Shown here piece by piece: positions 22,339 to 31,382 of a stretch of DNA of 64,000 bases. The DNA comes from Streptomyces althioticus. Lineage in GTDB: Bacteria > Actinomycetota > Actinomycetes > Streptomycetales > Streptomycetaceae. The notes beneath the pieces are model-generated. The model ran no database searches. It had not been told where the DNA came from and saw only the letters and a list, made by a program, of their open reading frames with translations. Both the position numbers and the translations under genes were made by a program. The stretch is taken from the NCBI GenBank assembly GCA_014649355.1, contig BMSW01000008.1:1-64000 (forward strand). Reading direction: 5' to 3'. Within the stretch, counting starts at the first letter, position 1. Each line of letters starts with the position of its first letter.

Positions 22339-24636
22339 ATGAGTCAGCAGGGGGGAAGGCCCGGCGGGCCCACCGGTGACGGTCCCGAGGACGACTGGTG
22401 GGGCCAGCTGTACGACGACACCGCCGACGACACGGGGCCGGCGCCCGCGGCCGACTCCCTGGACGACCGGTTCGCCTCGGCGGCGGGAGCGGTGGGCGGA
22501 GACGGGGCGCCCGCCCCGTCGGCCCCGGGCCCCGGGGACGTCCCCGGGACCCCGGTCCTGCCGGGCCAGCGCCGGACGCCGCCCCCACGCGCATGGTGGG
22601 AGCCCGAGCCCCCCACACACACCCCTCCGACCCCTCCCGGCCCGGCCGCCCCGCCGTCCACGCGTCCGGAGCCGCCCGCCGGGCAGGCGCCGCCGTACCC
22701 GCCCGGGCGAACTCCACCGACCGACCCGCCTGCCGGCCCGGTGTCGGCACCCGGCCCGACGCCCGCCTCCCCCCAGGGGGCGGGCCGTCCGGTCGGCCCG
22801 CCTGCCGGGCCGGAGCCGCCCGTGACACCTCCGTCCCCTGCGGCCTCGCCGCCGGGGTGGACCTCTTCGACCGACGCGTCCGCCGGACCGGAGGCGCCTC
22901 CCGGCCCGGCGTCGCCGCCGAATGCGTCTACGGGGCAGGCGCCCGCGTCCTCGCCGGGACCGGACGTTCCGGATGACCCACCGGGACCGCGTTCCGCGCG
23001 GTCGGCGTCGTCCGCCCCGCAGCCCCCCTCCGCGCAGGCGCCGCCGTCCCCGCCGGGGCGGTCTTCTCCGACCGATGCGCCCACTGCGCCGGAGGCGTCC
23101 TCCGGGCCGGTGCCGGCACCCGGGCCGGCGCCCGCCTCCCCGCAGGGGACAGGCCGTCCGGCCGACTCGCCGTCCGAGCCGGAGCCGCCGGTATCTCGGG
23201 CCGGCCCGGCGCCCGCAGATCTGCCGGGCCCTGGCCGTCCGGTCGGCGCGCCGCCCGTGCCGGGTGCGCCGCCCTCACCGGAGTCGCCCGCGACACCCCC
23301 GCCCCCCGCTGCCTCGTCGCCGGGGCGAACTTCGCCCACCGGCGTGCCCGCCGCGCCGCAGGCGCCCTCCGGCCCAGTGACGGCGCCTGGGCCGACGCCC
23401 GGGTCCCCGCTCGGGCCGGGTGGTCAGGACGCCCCGGAGGCGACCCGGCATCCGGCGGCCGGACCCCGTCGGCCGGGCGACGGTGCCGCCGCGGCCGGGG
23501 TGAAACCGTCCGAGCCCGGCGTCCCCGCCCCCACCCTCCCCGACCGGCCACCCCCCTCCGGGCCCACCGCCGCCCCGGTCTACGGGGACTGGACCCCCGC
23601 CGAGCCGTCCGGCGGTGAGGCGGAGGGGGCGAGCCCCGTGTCGCGGCTCGGGCCCCTTCCGCCGCCGCTTCCCTCCCGCGTCCACGTCGGCACCCGGCCG
23701 CCCACCTACGACGCGGAACCCACCGCCCTCCCCGCCGCCGATCCCGACGACCTGGACGCGCTCGTTCCGGACACCGTGCTGGACGGCGCCCGCTACGGCG
23801 CCTGCACGCTGCGGGCCGTGTCCGTGCGCGGGGACTCCGCGCGGTACCGGGGCGAGCCCCGCCGTGACGCGCTGCTGACCGCGCGGTTCGGGACGGGGGA
23901 GGGGGCCTTGGTGCTGGTGGCGCTGGCCACCGGCACCAGGACCGCTCCCGGCGCGCATCTGGCCGCCGCCGAGGTGTGCCGCTGGATCGCCGCGGCGGTC
24001 GGCCGCAGCCACGAGCGGCTCACCGCCGACATCCGGGCGGCACGCCGCGCCGACCTCAAGGCCGGACTGCACCGCCTCACCGACCGCAGTCTCGGCAGAC
24101 TGCGCGCCGCCGCGACCGAACAGGGCCTCGACCCCGACGACTACGCCGCCACCCTCCGCTGCCTGCTGCTGTCCGGCGACCCCGGGTGCCGCACCCGGGT
24201 GTTCTTCGGGGTGGGTCCCGGAGGGCTGTTCCGGCTGCGGGACGGCGAGTGGCAGGACATCGAGCCGGAGGTCGCGGAGGTGAAGGGCGAGCCGGTGCTC
24301 GGCTTCGGCTCGGTGCCGCCCGAGACGCCGGACGGCGACCGCCTCACCATGGACCTCGGCATTCCCACACCGCCGAGCCCGTACGAGCCGGCCCCCGGGC
24401 CGCCCCGCGAGCCCTTCCGTTTCCGTACCTCCGTAGCCCGCTCGGGTGATGTGCTGCTGATGTGCGCCACCGGGTTCGCCGAACCGCTGCGCGGCGAGCC
24501 CGAACTGCGCGCCCACCTCGCCGACCGGTGGTCCGGTCCCGAGCCGCCGGGACTGACGGCGTATCTGGCGGACACCCAGGTACGGGTGAAGGGGTACGCC
24601 GACGACCGTACGGCCGTGGCCGTCTGGGAGGCGTGA
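22339..24636 (+). CDS. PP2C-like protein with long Pro-rich N-terminal region
   Basis: The 765-residue protein begins with an acidic segment (EDDWWGQLYDDTADD), continues with about 430 residues of Pro/Ser/Gly/Ala-rich sequence, and ends with a PP2C-like domain (from about residue 475: VRGDSARYRGEPRRDALL to DDRTAVAVWEA). In the places where active PP2C enzymes have metal-binding Asp-Gly pairs I read LVALATGT and LLMCATGF, so two Asp residues seem to be lost. The final Asp pair (DDRTA) is kept. It may be a pseudophosphatase that binds phosphoproteins. The N-terminal region holds long in-frame repeats. It is probably a cytosolic signalling protein. Confidence 0.82.
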   Translation: MSQQGGRPGGPTGDGPEDDWWGQLYDDTADDTGPAPAADSLDDRFASAAGAVGGDGAPAPSAPGPGDVPGTPVLPGQRRTPPPRAWWEPEPPTHTPPTPPGPAAPPSTRPEPPAGQAPPYPPGRTPPTDPPAGPVSAPGPTPASPQGAGRPVGPPAGPEPPVTPPSPAASPPGWTSSTDASAGPEAPPGPASPPNASTGQAPASSPGPDVPDDPPGPRSARSASSAPQPPSAQAPPSPPGRSSPTDAPTAPEASSGPVPAPGPAPASPQGTGRPADSPSEPEPPVSRAGPAPADLPGPGRPVGAPPVPGAPPSPESPATPPPPAASSPGRTSPTGVPAAPQAPSGPVTAPGPTPGSPLGPGGQDAPEATRHPAAGPRRPGDGAAAAGVKPSEPGVPAPTLPDRPPPSGPTAAPVYGDWTPAEPSGGEAEGASPVSRLGPLPPPLPSRVHVGTRPPTYDAEPTALPAADPDDLDALVPDTVLDGARYGACTLRAVSVRGDSARYRGEPRRDALLTARFGTGEGALVLVALATGTRTAPGAHLAAAEVCRWIAAAVGRSHERLTADIRAARRADLKAGLHRLTDRSLGRLRAAATEQGLDPDDYAATLRCLLLSGDPGCRTRVFFGVGPGGLFRLRDGEWQDIEPEVAEVKGEPVLGFGSVPPETPDGDRLTMDLGIPTPPSPYEPAPGPPREPFRFRTSVARSGDVLLMCATGFAEPLRGEPELRAHLADRWSGPEPPGLTAYLADTQVRVKGYADDRTAVAVWEA
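22755..23440 (+). repeat. In-frame 369-bp repeat in the Pro-rich region
   Basis: GCCCGCCTCC followed by CCCAGGGGGCGGGCCGTCC starts at 22761 and recurs at 23130, exactly 369 bp (123 codons) later; a shorter third copy starts near 23397, 267 bp on. Translated, the copies share PAPASPQGxGRP and PSPAASPPGxTSxTD. Offsets are multiples of three, which points to in-frame expansion. Confidence 0.75.
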
Positions 24637-24702
24637 GCGCGCCCGGTGTGAATTCATGGAATCCGTCAGGCATCTCCGGCACCCGAGGGGCAGACGGAAA
24701 CC

Positions 24703-26448
24703 ATGGCCAAACAGAACATCGCGGAACAGTTCGTCGACATCCTCGTCCGCGCGGGAGTCAAACGCCTGTACGGCGTGGTCGGTGACAGCCTCAACCCGGT
24801 CGTGGACGCCGTGCGCCGCAGCTCCGCCATCGACTGGATCCACGTCCGCCACGAGGAGACCGCGGCGTTCGCGGCCGGCGCGGAGGCGCAGGTCACCGGC
24901 CGGCTCGCCGCCTGCGCGGGCTCCTGCGGACCCGGCAACCTCCACCTCATCAACGGCCTCTACGACGCCCACCGCTCCATGGCGCCCGTCCTGGCCCTCG
25001 CCTCCCACATCCCGTCCAGCGAGATCGGCCTCGGCTACTTCCAGGAGACCCACCCGGACCAGCTGTTCCGGGAGTGCAGCCACTACTGCGAGCTGATCTC
25101 CAGCCCCCGACAGATGCCCCGGCTGCTGGACACCGCCATCCAGCACGCGGTCGGCCGGTCCGGCGTCAGCGTCGTCTCGCTGCCCGGCGACCTCGCCGAC
25201 GAACCCGCCCCCGACCAGGCGCCCGAGACCGCGCTGGTCACCTCCCGGCCCACGGTCCGCCCCGGCGACGACGAGATCGACAAGCTCGTCGACATGATCG
25301 ACCGCGCCGAGAAGGTCACCCTGTTCTGCGGCGCCGGCACCAAGGGCGCGCACGCCGAGGTGATGGAGTTCGCCGGGAAGATCAAGGCGCCGGTGGGGCA
25401 CGCCCTGCGCGGCAAGGAGTGGATCCAGTACGACAATCCGTACGACGTCGGCATGAGCGGGCTGCTCGGCTACGGCGCCGCGTACGAGGCGACGCACGAG
25501 TGCGACCTGCTGATCCTGCTCGGCACCGACTTCCCGTACAACGCGTTCCTGCCCGGCGACGAGGTCAAGATCGTCCAGGTGGACGTGCGGCCCGAGATCA
25601 TCGGGCGGCGCTCCAAGCTGGACCTCGCGGTGTGGGGCGACGTGAAGGAGACGCTGCGCTGTCTCACGCCCCGGGTGCGCACCAAGGACAACCGCAAGTT
25701 CCTCGACCGGATGCTGAAGAAGCACGCGGAGGCGCTGGAGGGGGTGGTGAAGGCGTACACCCGCAAGGTGGAGAAGCACGTGCCGATCCACCCCGAGTAC
25801 GTGGCGTCCGTACTGGACGACCTGGCCGACGACGACGCCGTCTTCACCGTCGACACCGGCATGTGCAACGTCTGGGCCGCCCGCTACATCTCGCCCAACG
25901 GCCGCCGCCGGATCATCGGTTCGTTCTCCCACGGCTCGATGGCCAACGCGCTGCCGATGGCGATCGGGGCGCAGTTCACCGACCGTAGCCGGCAGGTCGT
26001 GTCGATGTCCGGCGACGGCGGATTCACCATGATGATGGGCGACTTCCTCACCCTCGTGCAGTACGACCTGCCGGTGAAGGTGGTCCTGTTCAACAACTCC
26101 TCGCTCAGCATGGTGGAGTTGGAGATGCTGGTCGCCGGACTCCCGTCGTACGGCGTGGAGATGAAGAACCCGGACTTCGCCGCCGTGGCGCAGGCCTGCG
26201 GGGCGTACGGGGTGCGGGTGGAGAAGCCGAAGGACCTGGCGGGCGCGCTGAAGGCGGCGTTCAAGCACAAGGGCCCGGCGCTGGTGGACGTCGTGACCGA
26301 CCCCAACGCGCTGTCCATCCCGCCGAAGATCAGCAAGGAGATGGTGACCGGGTTCGCCCTGTCGGCGTCCAAGATTGTGCTGGACGGCGGGGTCGGCCGG
26401 ATGGTGCAGATGGCCCGCTCGAACCTCCGGAACGTGCCGCGCCCGTAG
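24703..26448 (+). CDS. poxB: Pyruvate dehydrogenase (quinone) / PoxB-like ThDP enzyme
   Basis: The 581-residue protein has the three-domain layout of ThDP enzymes. The N-terminal domain carries the cofactor-activating Glu in RHEETAAFAA. The C-terminal domain has the ThDP motif GDGGFTMMMG through VVLFNNSS. The sequence AEQFVDILVRAGVKRLYGVVGDSLNP is typical of PoxB, which decarboxylates pyruvate to acetate and CO2 and passes electrons to membrane quinone. The last 20 residues are basic and amphipathic, as expected for a membrane-binding end. It stands alone and is convergent with the next gene, only 6 bases apart. Confidence 0.9.
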   Translation: MAKQNIAEQFVDILVRAGVKRLYGVVGDSLNPVVDAVRRSSAIDWIHVRHEETAAFAAGAEAQVTGRLAACAGSCGPGNLHLINGLYDAHRSMAPVLALASHIPSSEIGLGYFQETHPDQLFRECSHYCELISSPRQMPRLLDTAIQHAVGRSGVSVVSLPGDLADEPAPDQAPETALVTSRPTVRPGDDEIDKLVDMIDRAEKVTLFCGAGTKGAHAEVMEFAGKIKAPVGHALRGKEWIQYDNPYDVGMSGLLGYGAAYEATHECDLLILLGTDFPYNAFLPGDEVKIVQVDVRPEIIGRRSKLDLAVWGDVKETLRCLTPRVRTKDNRKFLDRMLKKHAEALEGVVKAYTRKVEKHVPIHPEYVASVLDDLADDDAVFTVDTGMCNVWAARYISPNGRRRIIGSFSHGSMANALPMAIGAQFTDRSRQVVSMSGDGGFTMMMGDFLTLVQYDLPVKVVLFNNSSLSMVELEMLVAGLPSYGVEMKNPDFAAVAQACGAYGVRVEKPKDLAGALKAAFKHKGPALVDVVTDPNALSIPPKISKEMVTGFALSASKIVLDGGVGRMVQMARSNLRNVPRP

Positions 26449-26454
26449 GGGTGT

Positions 26455-28353
26455 TCAGCCGCTCCGGGTCCGCCAGGAGCGGTTCAGGGTGTCGTACTCG
26501 TAGTGCGGAAGGCCCGCGACGGCACTGGTGCGGAAGGGACGGCCGCGGTCGTCGATCCGCACCGTGCCGGTACGGCCCTGCGAGGACCAGTCCAGCTCCA
26601 GCCACCAGCGGCAGTCGCAGCCCTCGGTGCGGGCGGTGATCAGCAGCACCTCGGGGTCGGTCGCGGACACCCGGTACGGCATCCGCACCGCCGGGATGGG
26701 CGTGCCGGCGTCGTTCCCGGCGACCGCGCGGGCGATCGGCCGGTCCTTGTCCAGGTCCACGTCGAAGTAGCGCGGGGTCAGCGCGCCGCCGCAGCCCTGG
26801 TCCATCGCGTACGCGTTGCCGGACGCCGGCGCCGAACGGCCGGTCACCCGGACGCGCAGCGCCGTGAGGACGACGGCGGTGTCGGTCCTCCCCTGCACCG
26901 ACAGCTCCACCAGTGTCTCCCTGCCGTGCACGGCCCCCTGCGTGGCCGCCCATGTCCGGGCGTCCTGCGGGGCGGGCGGCGGAGGCACCTGGGCGGGCGG
27001 CTTCGCCACCACGTAGTCGTGCCCGCAGCCGTGCGCCCAGGCGTGGTCGTCCACCGACCAGGTGAGGGGTGGCCCTGCGGGCGCGGCGTCCGGCGCGGTG
27101 GGGGAGCCGGAAGAGCTCGGCGCCCTGGATGCGGTGCCGTTCCCGCCGTGACGGGCGGAGGGCGAGGGGGACGGCGAGGGCGGCGTCGAGGCCGAGGGGG
27201 AGGGGGAGCCGGTGGGCGCGACGGACCGAGCCGGGCCCGCACCGTCCCCGGAGCCGCTCTCCCGGCTCGCGTCCACCGCCCCGACGGCCCCGCTCCCGGA
27301 CGTCTTCCGGTCGTCCGGCAGGAACGACAGACTCCCGGCGGTGGCGAGCACGGCACACATGGCGGCGACGGCGACGACGACACGCCTGCGCCTCCAACGG
27401 CGGGTCCTGGGCCTGTGGATCCGGTCCACAGGCCCGCTCACGACATGCGTGTCGTCCCCGCCCGGTTCGCCCGGTCCCTCGGTGTGGCCGGAATCGTTCG
27501 CCTCGACGGCGTCCGGTGCGCCGCTCGGCGCGGTGCCCACAGCACTGCCGCGCGACGGCCGGCCACCCCGCGCCGGGGCGTCGGTCGCCGGCGGGTCGTC
27601 GTCCGCGGGTCCCGTCTGCCCGGCGTGCGGCGGCGGATCACCCGGCCGCAGGTGAACGGGCTTCGCCCAGCGCGGCGCGCCCGAACGGCGGGACGCACCG
27701 CCGTGCCGCGCAGCGCTCGACGCCGAGTCCTCCCCCGTGCCGGGCCCCACGGTCGCAGGCCCACGCTCACCGACAGGTGGTGCGTCCCCCCTGGCGCCCG
27801 ACGCCGAGCCGTGCTCCGCGCTCCCTGGCTGCCTCCGATCCGCGGCGGGTTCCTCGGGCGAGCCCGGCCCGCGTCGGCCCGCAGGCGTCGCGTCCGTGTC
27901 CGTGCCCGCAGGAGTGGCGTCGGACTCGGGGCCGTGGGGTGAGGTCCCCTGCCGGTGTCCGTCCCTGGCGGGGTCCTCGGGCGAGCCCGGGCCACCCGGT
28001 CCGCTCACGCCGGCCGGCGTCGGGTCCGCGTCCCCGCCGTGGGGCGTCGAAGCCGCGTCCCGCCCCTGGGGCGTCGCCGGGGTCGCCCCGCCCCGCGGCC
28101 GTCTCCTCGTCTCCGACGCGCGGAGCCACAGGCGGTGGAGGTCGAGGCGTTCCTCGGGGGTCGCTCCGCACAGCGCGGCGAAGCGCTCGACCGGGGCGAA
28201 GTCGACCGGGACCGCGTCGCCGGCGCAGTAGCGGTGCAGGGTCGAGGTGTTCATCCCGAGACGGCGGGCCAGCTGGCCGTAGCTGCGGTCCGTGCGCCCC
28301 TTCAGCTCCCGCAGCAGCGCCGCGAACCGCGTCACCTCGTCCTGTGCCGACAC
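26455..28353 (-). CDS. HTH-transmembrane protein with RodZ-like topology
   Basis: GTG 28353 gives 632 residues. Residues 1-75 are a XRE-type helix-turn-helix (YGQLARRLGMNTSTLHRY). A long Pro/Gly/Thr-rich region follows, containing repeats of ATPAG and GPGSPE. A basic cluster (RTRRWRRRR) precedes one hydrophobic segment (VVVAVAAMCAVLATAGSLSFL) near residue 320. Outside are a Ser/Pro linker and a globular domain of about 190 residues with paired Cys (HGCGHDY, EGCDCRWWLEL). DNA-binding head inside and folded domain outside is the layout of RodZ, though the sequence is not RodZ. It may couple an outside signal to gene control or the cytoskeleton. Function unknown. Confidence 0.78.
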   Translation of the reverse strand: MSAQDEVTRFAALLRELKGRTDRSYGQLARRLGMNTSTLHRYCAGDAVPVDFAPVERFAALCGATPEERLDLHRLWLRASETRRRPRGGATPATPQGRDAASTPHGGDADPTPAGVSGPGGPGSPEDPARDGHRQGTSPHGPESDATPAGTDTDATPAGRRGPGSPEEPAADRRQPGSAEHGSASGARGDAPPVGERGPATVGPGTGEDSASSAARHGGASRRSGAPRWAKPVHLRPGDPPPHAGQTGPADDDPPATDAPARGGRPSRGSAVGTAPSGAPDAVEANDSGHTEGPGEPGGDDTHVVSGPVDRIHRPRTRRWRRRRVVVAVAAMCAVLATAGSLSFLPDDRKTSGSGAVGAVDASRESGSGDGAGPARSVAPTGSPSPSASTPPSPSPSPSARHGGNGTASRAPSSSGSPTAPDAAPAGPPLTWSVDDHAWAHGCGHDYVVAKPPAQVPPPPAPQDARTWAATQGAVHGRETLVELSVQGRTDTAVVLTALRVRVTGRSAPASGNAYAMDQGCGGALTPRYFDVDLDKDRPIARAVAGNDAGTPIPAVRMPYRVSATDPEVLLITARTEGCDCRWWLELDWSSQGRTGTVRIDDRGRPFRTSAVAGLPHYEYDTLNRSWRTRSG

Positions 28354-28611
28354 CGGCCCCGTCCCCCCGTCACTCGTCCGCGTCCGCCTCCACCGGGCGT
28401 CCCAGGGCATCCCAGGCACCCTGTATCACTGCACGTCGGAAGGGCTGGGATGGTTCCATGCCGGGGAATCGGGCGGCGACGCTTGCGCCGGTCGTCCGCG
28501 ACGGCGGATGCTCTGACCACGGCGAACCGCCCCGACGGCCCGGACGGACCATCCCGGCCGTCGCGGCGCACGTGTCGTCATTCCACCACGCGCATCCCAC
28601 GGGGGTCACCC

Positions 28612-29277
28612 ATGTCCGTACGCACTCGTGTCGCGGCACTCGCCGCGCTCACCGCGACCGCGCTCGCCGTGGGCGCGGCCGCCACCGCACAGGCCGGCGC
28701 CGCGCCGGGCGGGACCGTACAGGAGAACGCGGCGGCGAACAGCGCGTCCGCGCAGAAGAAGACCGCCGCGCCCCGGTTCCTCGCGGCGTCCGAGCTGCCC
28801 CCGCACCCGACCGGCTGGACCGCGGGCCCGGTCACCGACGGCTTCCCCGAGCAGCTCGCGTACTGCCTGGGCGAGGGCGTGCCGGCGTACGACTACCGGC
28901 ACCGCCTCTTCCACACCGAGCTGGACACCAGCGCCGTGCAGGTCACGGTCGTGACCGGGTCCGCCGCGAAGGGGAAGGCGCTGGCGGACCGGCTGAACAG
29001 GGAGATCCGCACCTGCGCCGCCCGGCTGGAGCGGCTGTACCCGGAGATCGAGGCCGAGGGCCGGTTCTTCGGCACGCTGCCCGTCGAGGAGGGGGCGACG
29101 GTGCACGGCCTGCACACCGAGACGTCGTACGGCGCCACGGACGTCAACCTGCTGTCCGTGGGGCGCGACGGCCGCACCGTGACCGTCGTCGGCTGGGGCC
29201 AGATGGGCGACTTCGGTGACGCTCCGCTCGCCGCGTTCAAGAAGACCGCGAAGAAGGCGGTCACCAAGCTCCACTGA
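28612..29277 (+). CDS. Secreted protein of unknown function
   Basis: The 221-residue product starts MSVRTRVAALAALTATALAV, a Sec-type signal peptide with likely cleavage after AQAG. The mature part has FLAASELPPHPTGWTAGPVT near its start, two Cys, and a C-terminal basic end. Similar small exported proteins with a LPPHP segment are common in Streptomyces, but I know no function. It is transcribed away from the HTH-membrane gene (258-base gap) and ends in a hairpin. Confidence 0.75.
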   Translation: MSVRTRVAALAALTATALAVGAAATAQAGAAPGGTVQENAAANSASAQKKTAAPRFLAASELPPHPTGWTAGPVTDGFPEQLAYCLGEGVPAYDYRHRLFHTELDTSAVQVTVVTGSAAKGKALADRLNREIRTCAARLERLYPEIEAEGRFFGTLPVEEGATVHGLHTETSYGATDVNLLSVGRDGRTVTVVGWGQMGDFGDAPLAAFKKTAKKAVTKLH

Positions 29278-29359
29278 GGTTCCTCAGTTCCGCGACCACC
29301 GTGTGAGAGCCGGGGTCGTCCTCTCGCCACGGGGGTCGGGAGGACGGCCCCGCACACGG
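29274..29359 (+). terminator. Terminator hairpins after the secreted-protein gene
   Basis: CTGAGG-TT-CCTCAG (29274-29287) overlaps the stop codon. A larger imperfect hairpin spans 29299-29359 and pairs CCGTGTG with CACACGG, GGGG with CCCC and CGTCCTC with GAGGACG. Confidence 0.65.
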
Positions 29360-29495
29360 TTGTGTGGCCGTTGCACTTCGGACAACAACGGCTCACGACC
29401 GCTCCGTATGACTGCCGTGTGAACGACCGGGCAAGCATTCCCGTGTAGGTGTTCGAGCAGGTGGGGGAATCGGCATCGGCACGCGGGCGGGGGTC

Positions 29496-29927
29496 ATGAG
29501 AAGTCAGGCTTCGGCGGATCGGCTGAGGCGCACACTGGGGTGTGCGGATCTGCGGGCGGTGGCCGAGTCGCGCCGCGCCCTGCGCGAGCTGTTACGCCAC
29601 CGGTGCGATCCGGAGCGGTCCGCGGTCGCGGAACTGCTCACCAGCGAACTGGTGACCAACGCCCTCGTCCACACCGACCGTGACGCGGTCCTCACTGCGG
29701 ACGTCGGCTCCTGGGGACTGCGCGTGGAGGTACGGGACTTCGCCGCCCGCGAGCCGCGGCCGCGCCCGCGGACGGGCAACGACACCACGAACGGGCGGGG
29801 CCTGGTGCTCGTGGAGTCCCTGGCCGACGCCTGGGGCGTCAGACGGCACGGCGTGGGCAAGTCCGTCTGGTTCGCGCTCGGGCCGGAGACGGAGGCGGAG
29901 ACGGGGACGGACGCCGACGCGGCGTGA
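29496..29927 (+). CDS. RsbW-like ATP-binding protein (HATPase anti-sigma type)
   Basis: The 143-residue protein is a single GHKL ATPase domain: N-box ELVTNALVHT (Asn in place), a G1-like VRDFAARE in which the usual DxSxxxP is changed, and GRGLVLVESLADAWGVR as the G2 region. Streptomyces encode dozens of these small kinases. They act as anti-sigma factors or as regulators paired with anti-anti-sigma or DUF397/XRE proteins. No partner gene is adjacent, so the target is unknown. Confidence 0.85.
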   Translation: MRSQASADRLRRTLGCADLRAVAESRRALRELLRHRCDPERSAVAELLTSELVTNALVHTDRDAVLTADVGSWGLRVEVRDFAAREPRPRPRTGNDTTNGRGLVLVESLADAWGVRRHGVGKSVWFALGPETEAETGTDADAA

Positions 29928-29959
29928 GGGAGGCGGTTTCCCACCGCGTCCCTCACGCC
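29921..29959. terminator. Terminator between convergent genes
   Basis: GGCGTGAGGGA (29921-29931) pairs with TCCCTCACGCC (29949-29959), and inside it GCGGT pairs with ACCGC. It includes the stop codon of the ATPase gene and faces the convergent DUF2637 gene. Confidence 0.7.
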
Positions 29960-30001
29960 GCGTCGCGCCGTCGTCCGGCGCCGACCGGGTCCTACGGCCC
30001 G

Positions 30002-31045
30002 TCAGCCGAACTGCTGCTCCAGGTCCTTGAGCTTGCGCTCGAGGCTGTCCAGACGCGGCAGCGCCTGGGTGTCGTCCTCGGCCGTGAGGTCGACCGTCCG
30101 CGCCTCACCGCCGGAGCGGCGGACCGGCTGCAGGGAGGGACGCTGGGCGGGTGCGGGCAGGGCCTCCGGCGCCGCTATGGCAGGCTCCGCGGCGACGACG
30201 TCGGACTCGCGCTCCACCGTGGCCTCCAGCTCGCGCCCGCCCCGGCCGCCGAACCCCCGGTGACCCCGGCTGATGGCCTTCAGGCGGGCCCGCTCCATGC
30301 GCTCCTGCTCCCGCCGGCGCCGCTTCTCCTGCTCCTTGCGGAGCTTGTCCTCGCGGACCTCCTCGACCGCCTCGTCGAGGCTGCGCACGCCCTCCAGCAG
30401 CATCAGCGACCAGGCGCGGTAGGTCTCGCGGGGGGCGCGCAGCCAGCGGACGATGCGGATCTGCGGCAACGGCCGCGGTACCAGGCCCTGTTCCCGCAGC
30501 GCGGCGCGGCGCGTCTGCTTCAGCGCGCGGTCGAAGAGGACCGCGGCGGACAGGGACATGCCCGCGAAGAAGTGCGGGGCGCCCGCGTGGCCGATGCCGC
30601 GCGGCGCGTGGACCCAGTTGAACCAGGCCGCGGCGAGGGCGAACGTCCACACGAGTATCCGCGAACCGAGGGCCGCGTCACCGTGGCTGGCCTCGCGCAC
30701 GGCGAGCACCGAGCAGAACATCGCCGCGCCGTCCAGACCGAAGGGGACGAGGTACTGCCACCCGCCGGACAGGCCGAGGTTCTGCTCACCGAAGCCGACC
30801 AGGCCGTGGAAGGACAGGGCGGCGGCCACCGCCGCACAGCAGAACAGCAGCACGTAGGAGACGGTGCCGTAGATGGCCTCCTTGCGCCTGCGGCGCTCCT
30901 CGCTGCGCTCCCACGAGTCGTCGGCGCTCGTGTCCTTGACCGAGGAGCGCTTGCCGCGCGCCAGCACCGCCACCGCCGCCAGCATGCCCAGGAGCAGCAC
31001 GGCGCCCGGAAGCAGCCAGTTCAGCGATATGTCGGTCAGTCTCAT
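30002..31045 (-). CDS. DUF2637 membrane protein with C-terminal coiled coil
   Basis: The 347-residue protein has one N-terminal membrane segment (WLLPGAVLLLGMLAAVAVL), a charged stretch (WERSEERRRRKEAIYG), then four hydrophobic segments of the DUF2637 domain with LVPFGLDGAAMFCSVLA and FNWVHAPRG. The C-terminal 130 residues are charged, with RKEQEKRRRREQERMERARLK and a closing heptad-like helix (LDSLERKLKDLEQQFG). DUF2637 proteins are found in Streptomyces genomes and conjugative elements (SpdB2-like); this one has no transfer genes nearby. Function unknown. Confidence 0.82.
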   Translation of the reverse strand: MRLTDISLNWLLPGAVLLLGMLAAVAVLARGKRSSVKDTSADDSWERSEERRRRKEAIYGTVSYVLLFCCAAVAAALSFHGLVGFGEQNLGLSGGWQYLVPFGLDGAAMFCSVLAVREASHGDAALGSRILVWTFALAAAWFNWVHAPRGIGHAGAPHFFAGMSLSAAVLFDRALKQTRRAALREQGLVPRPLPQIRIVRWLRAPRETYRAWSLMLLEGVRSLDEAVEEVREDKLRKEQEKRRRREQERMERARLKAISRGHRGFGGRGGRELEATVERESDVVAAEPAIAAPEALPAPAQRPSLQPVRRSGGEARTVDLTAEDDTQALPRLDSLERKLKDLEQQFG

Positions 31046-31061
31046 CTAGGGGTCCCTTGCA

Positions 31062-31099
31062 TTGGGATAGGGCGTAACGCCCGCCATGGTGGCCCAATC
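31062..31099. promoter_or_regulatory. Nested palindrome upstream of the DUF2637 gene
   Basis: GGGCGTAACGCCC (31071-31083) is a palindrome with a one-base centre and is flanked by ATTGGG (31062-31067) and CCCAAT (31094-31099). It lies 17-54 bases before the start codon, a fitting place for an operator. No regulator is known. Confidence 0.3.
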
Positions 31100-31324
31100 C
31101 CGGCGTCCCTCAGGGGGTTTCGGGGCAAGAGGCCGCCAACGAAGTGCGAGGGGGGTGCCCTGGGCGGCTTTCTGCTCGAACTGCCGCATGAGGGGCGGGA
31201 GTTGAGTTCGAATAAGACTACCCGTACGGATGATTCCGTGGAGAGTTCCTGCGGGCGGTGAGGAAATTGTGAAGTGCTCGTGACCTCGCGGCTCGGGCGG
31301 GCGCGTGCCCGCGGCGGACACGAC

Positions 31325-31367
31325 GGCGGGGCGGCCGGACGATCTTACGTCGTCCGGCCGCCCCGCC
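31325..31367. terminator. Strong hairpin terminator after the FhuF-like gene
   Basis: An 18-bp perfect stem (GGCGGGGCGGCCGGACGA at 31325-31342, complement at 31350-31367) has the 7-base loop TCTTACG. It lies 15 bases past the stop of the FhuF-like gene. The rest of the gap 31,046-31,324 holds the DUF2637 upstream region and no gene. Confidence 0.85.
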
Positions 31368-31382
31368 TTGTTCCACGTAGCG

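Noticed and set aside
22344..23339. A 331-codon minus-strand frame rich in Gly and Ala
   Set aside because: It mirrors the Pro-rich repeat of the PP2C-like gene, lacks a ribosome-binding site and shows no motifs.
30002..31045. SpdB-type conjugation spread protein
   Set aside because: DUF2637 similarity alone; no transfer gene, integrase or attachment site nearby.
31205..31225. A TTCGAAT sequence resembling a tRNA T-loop
   Set aside because: No acceptor stem or anticodon arm can be drawn around it.
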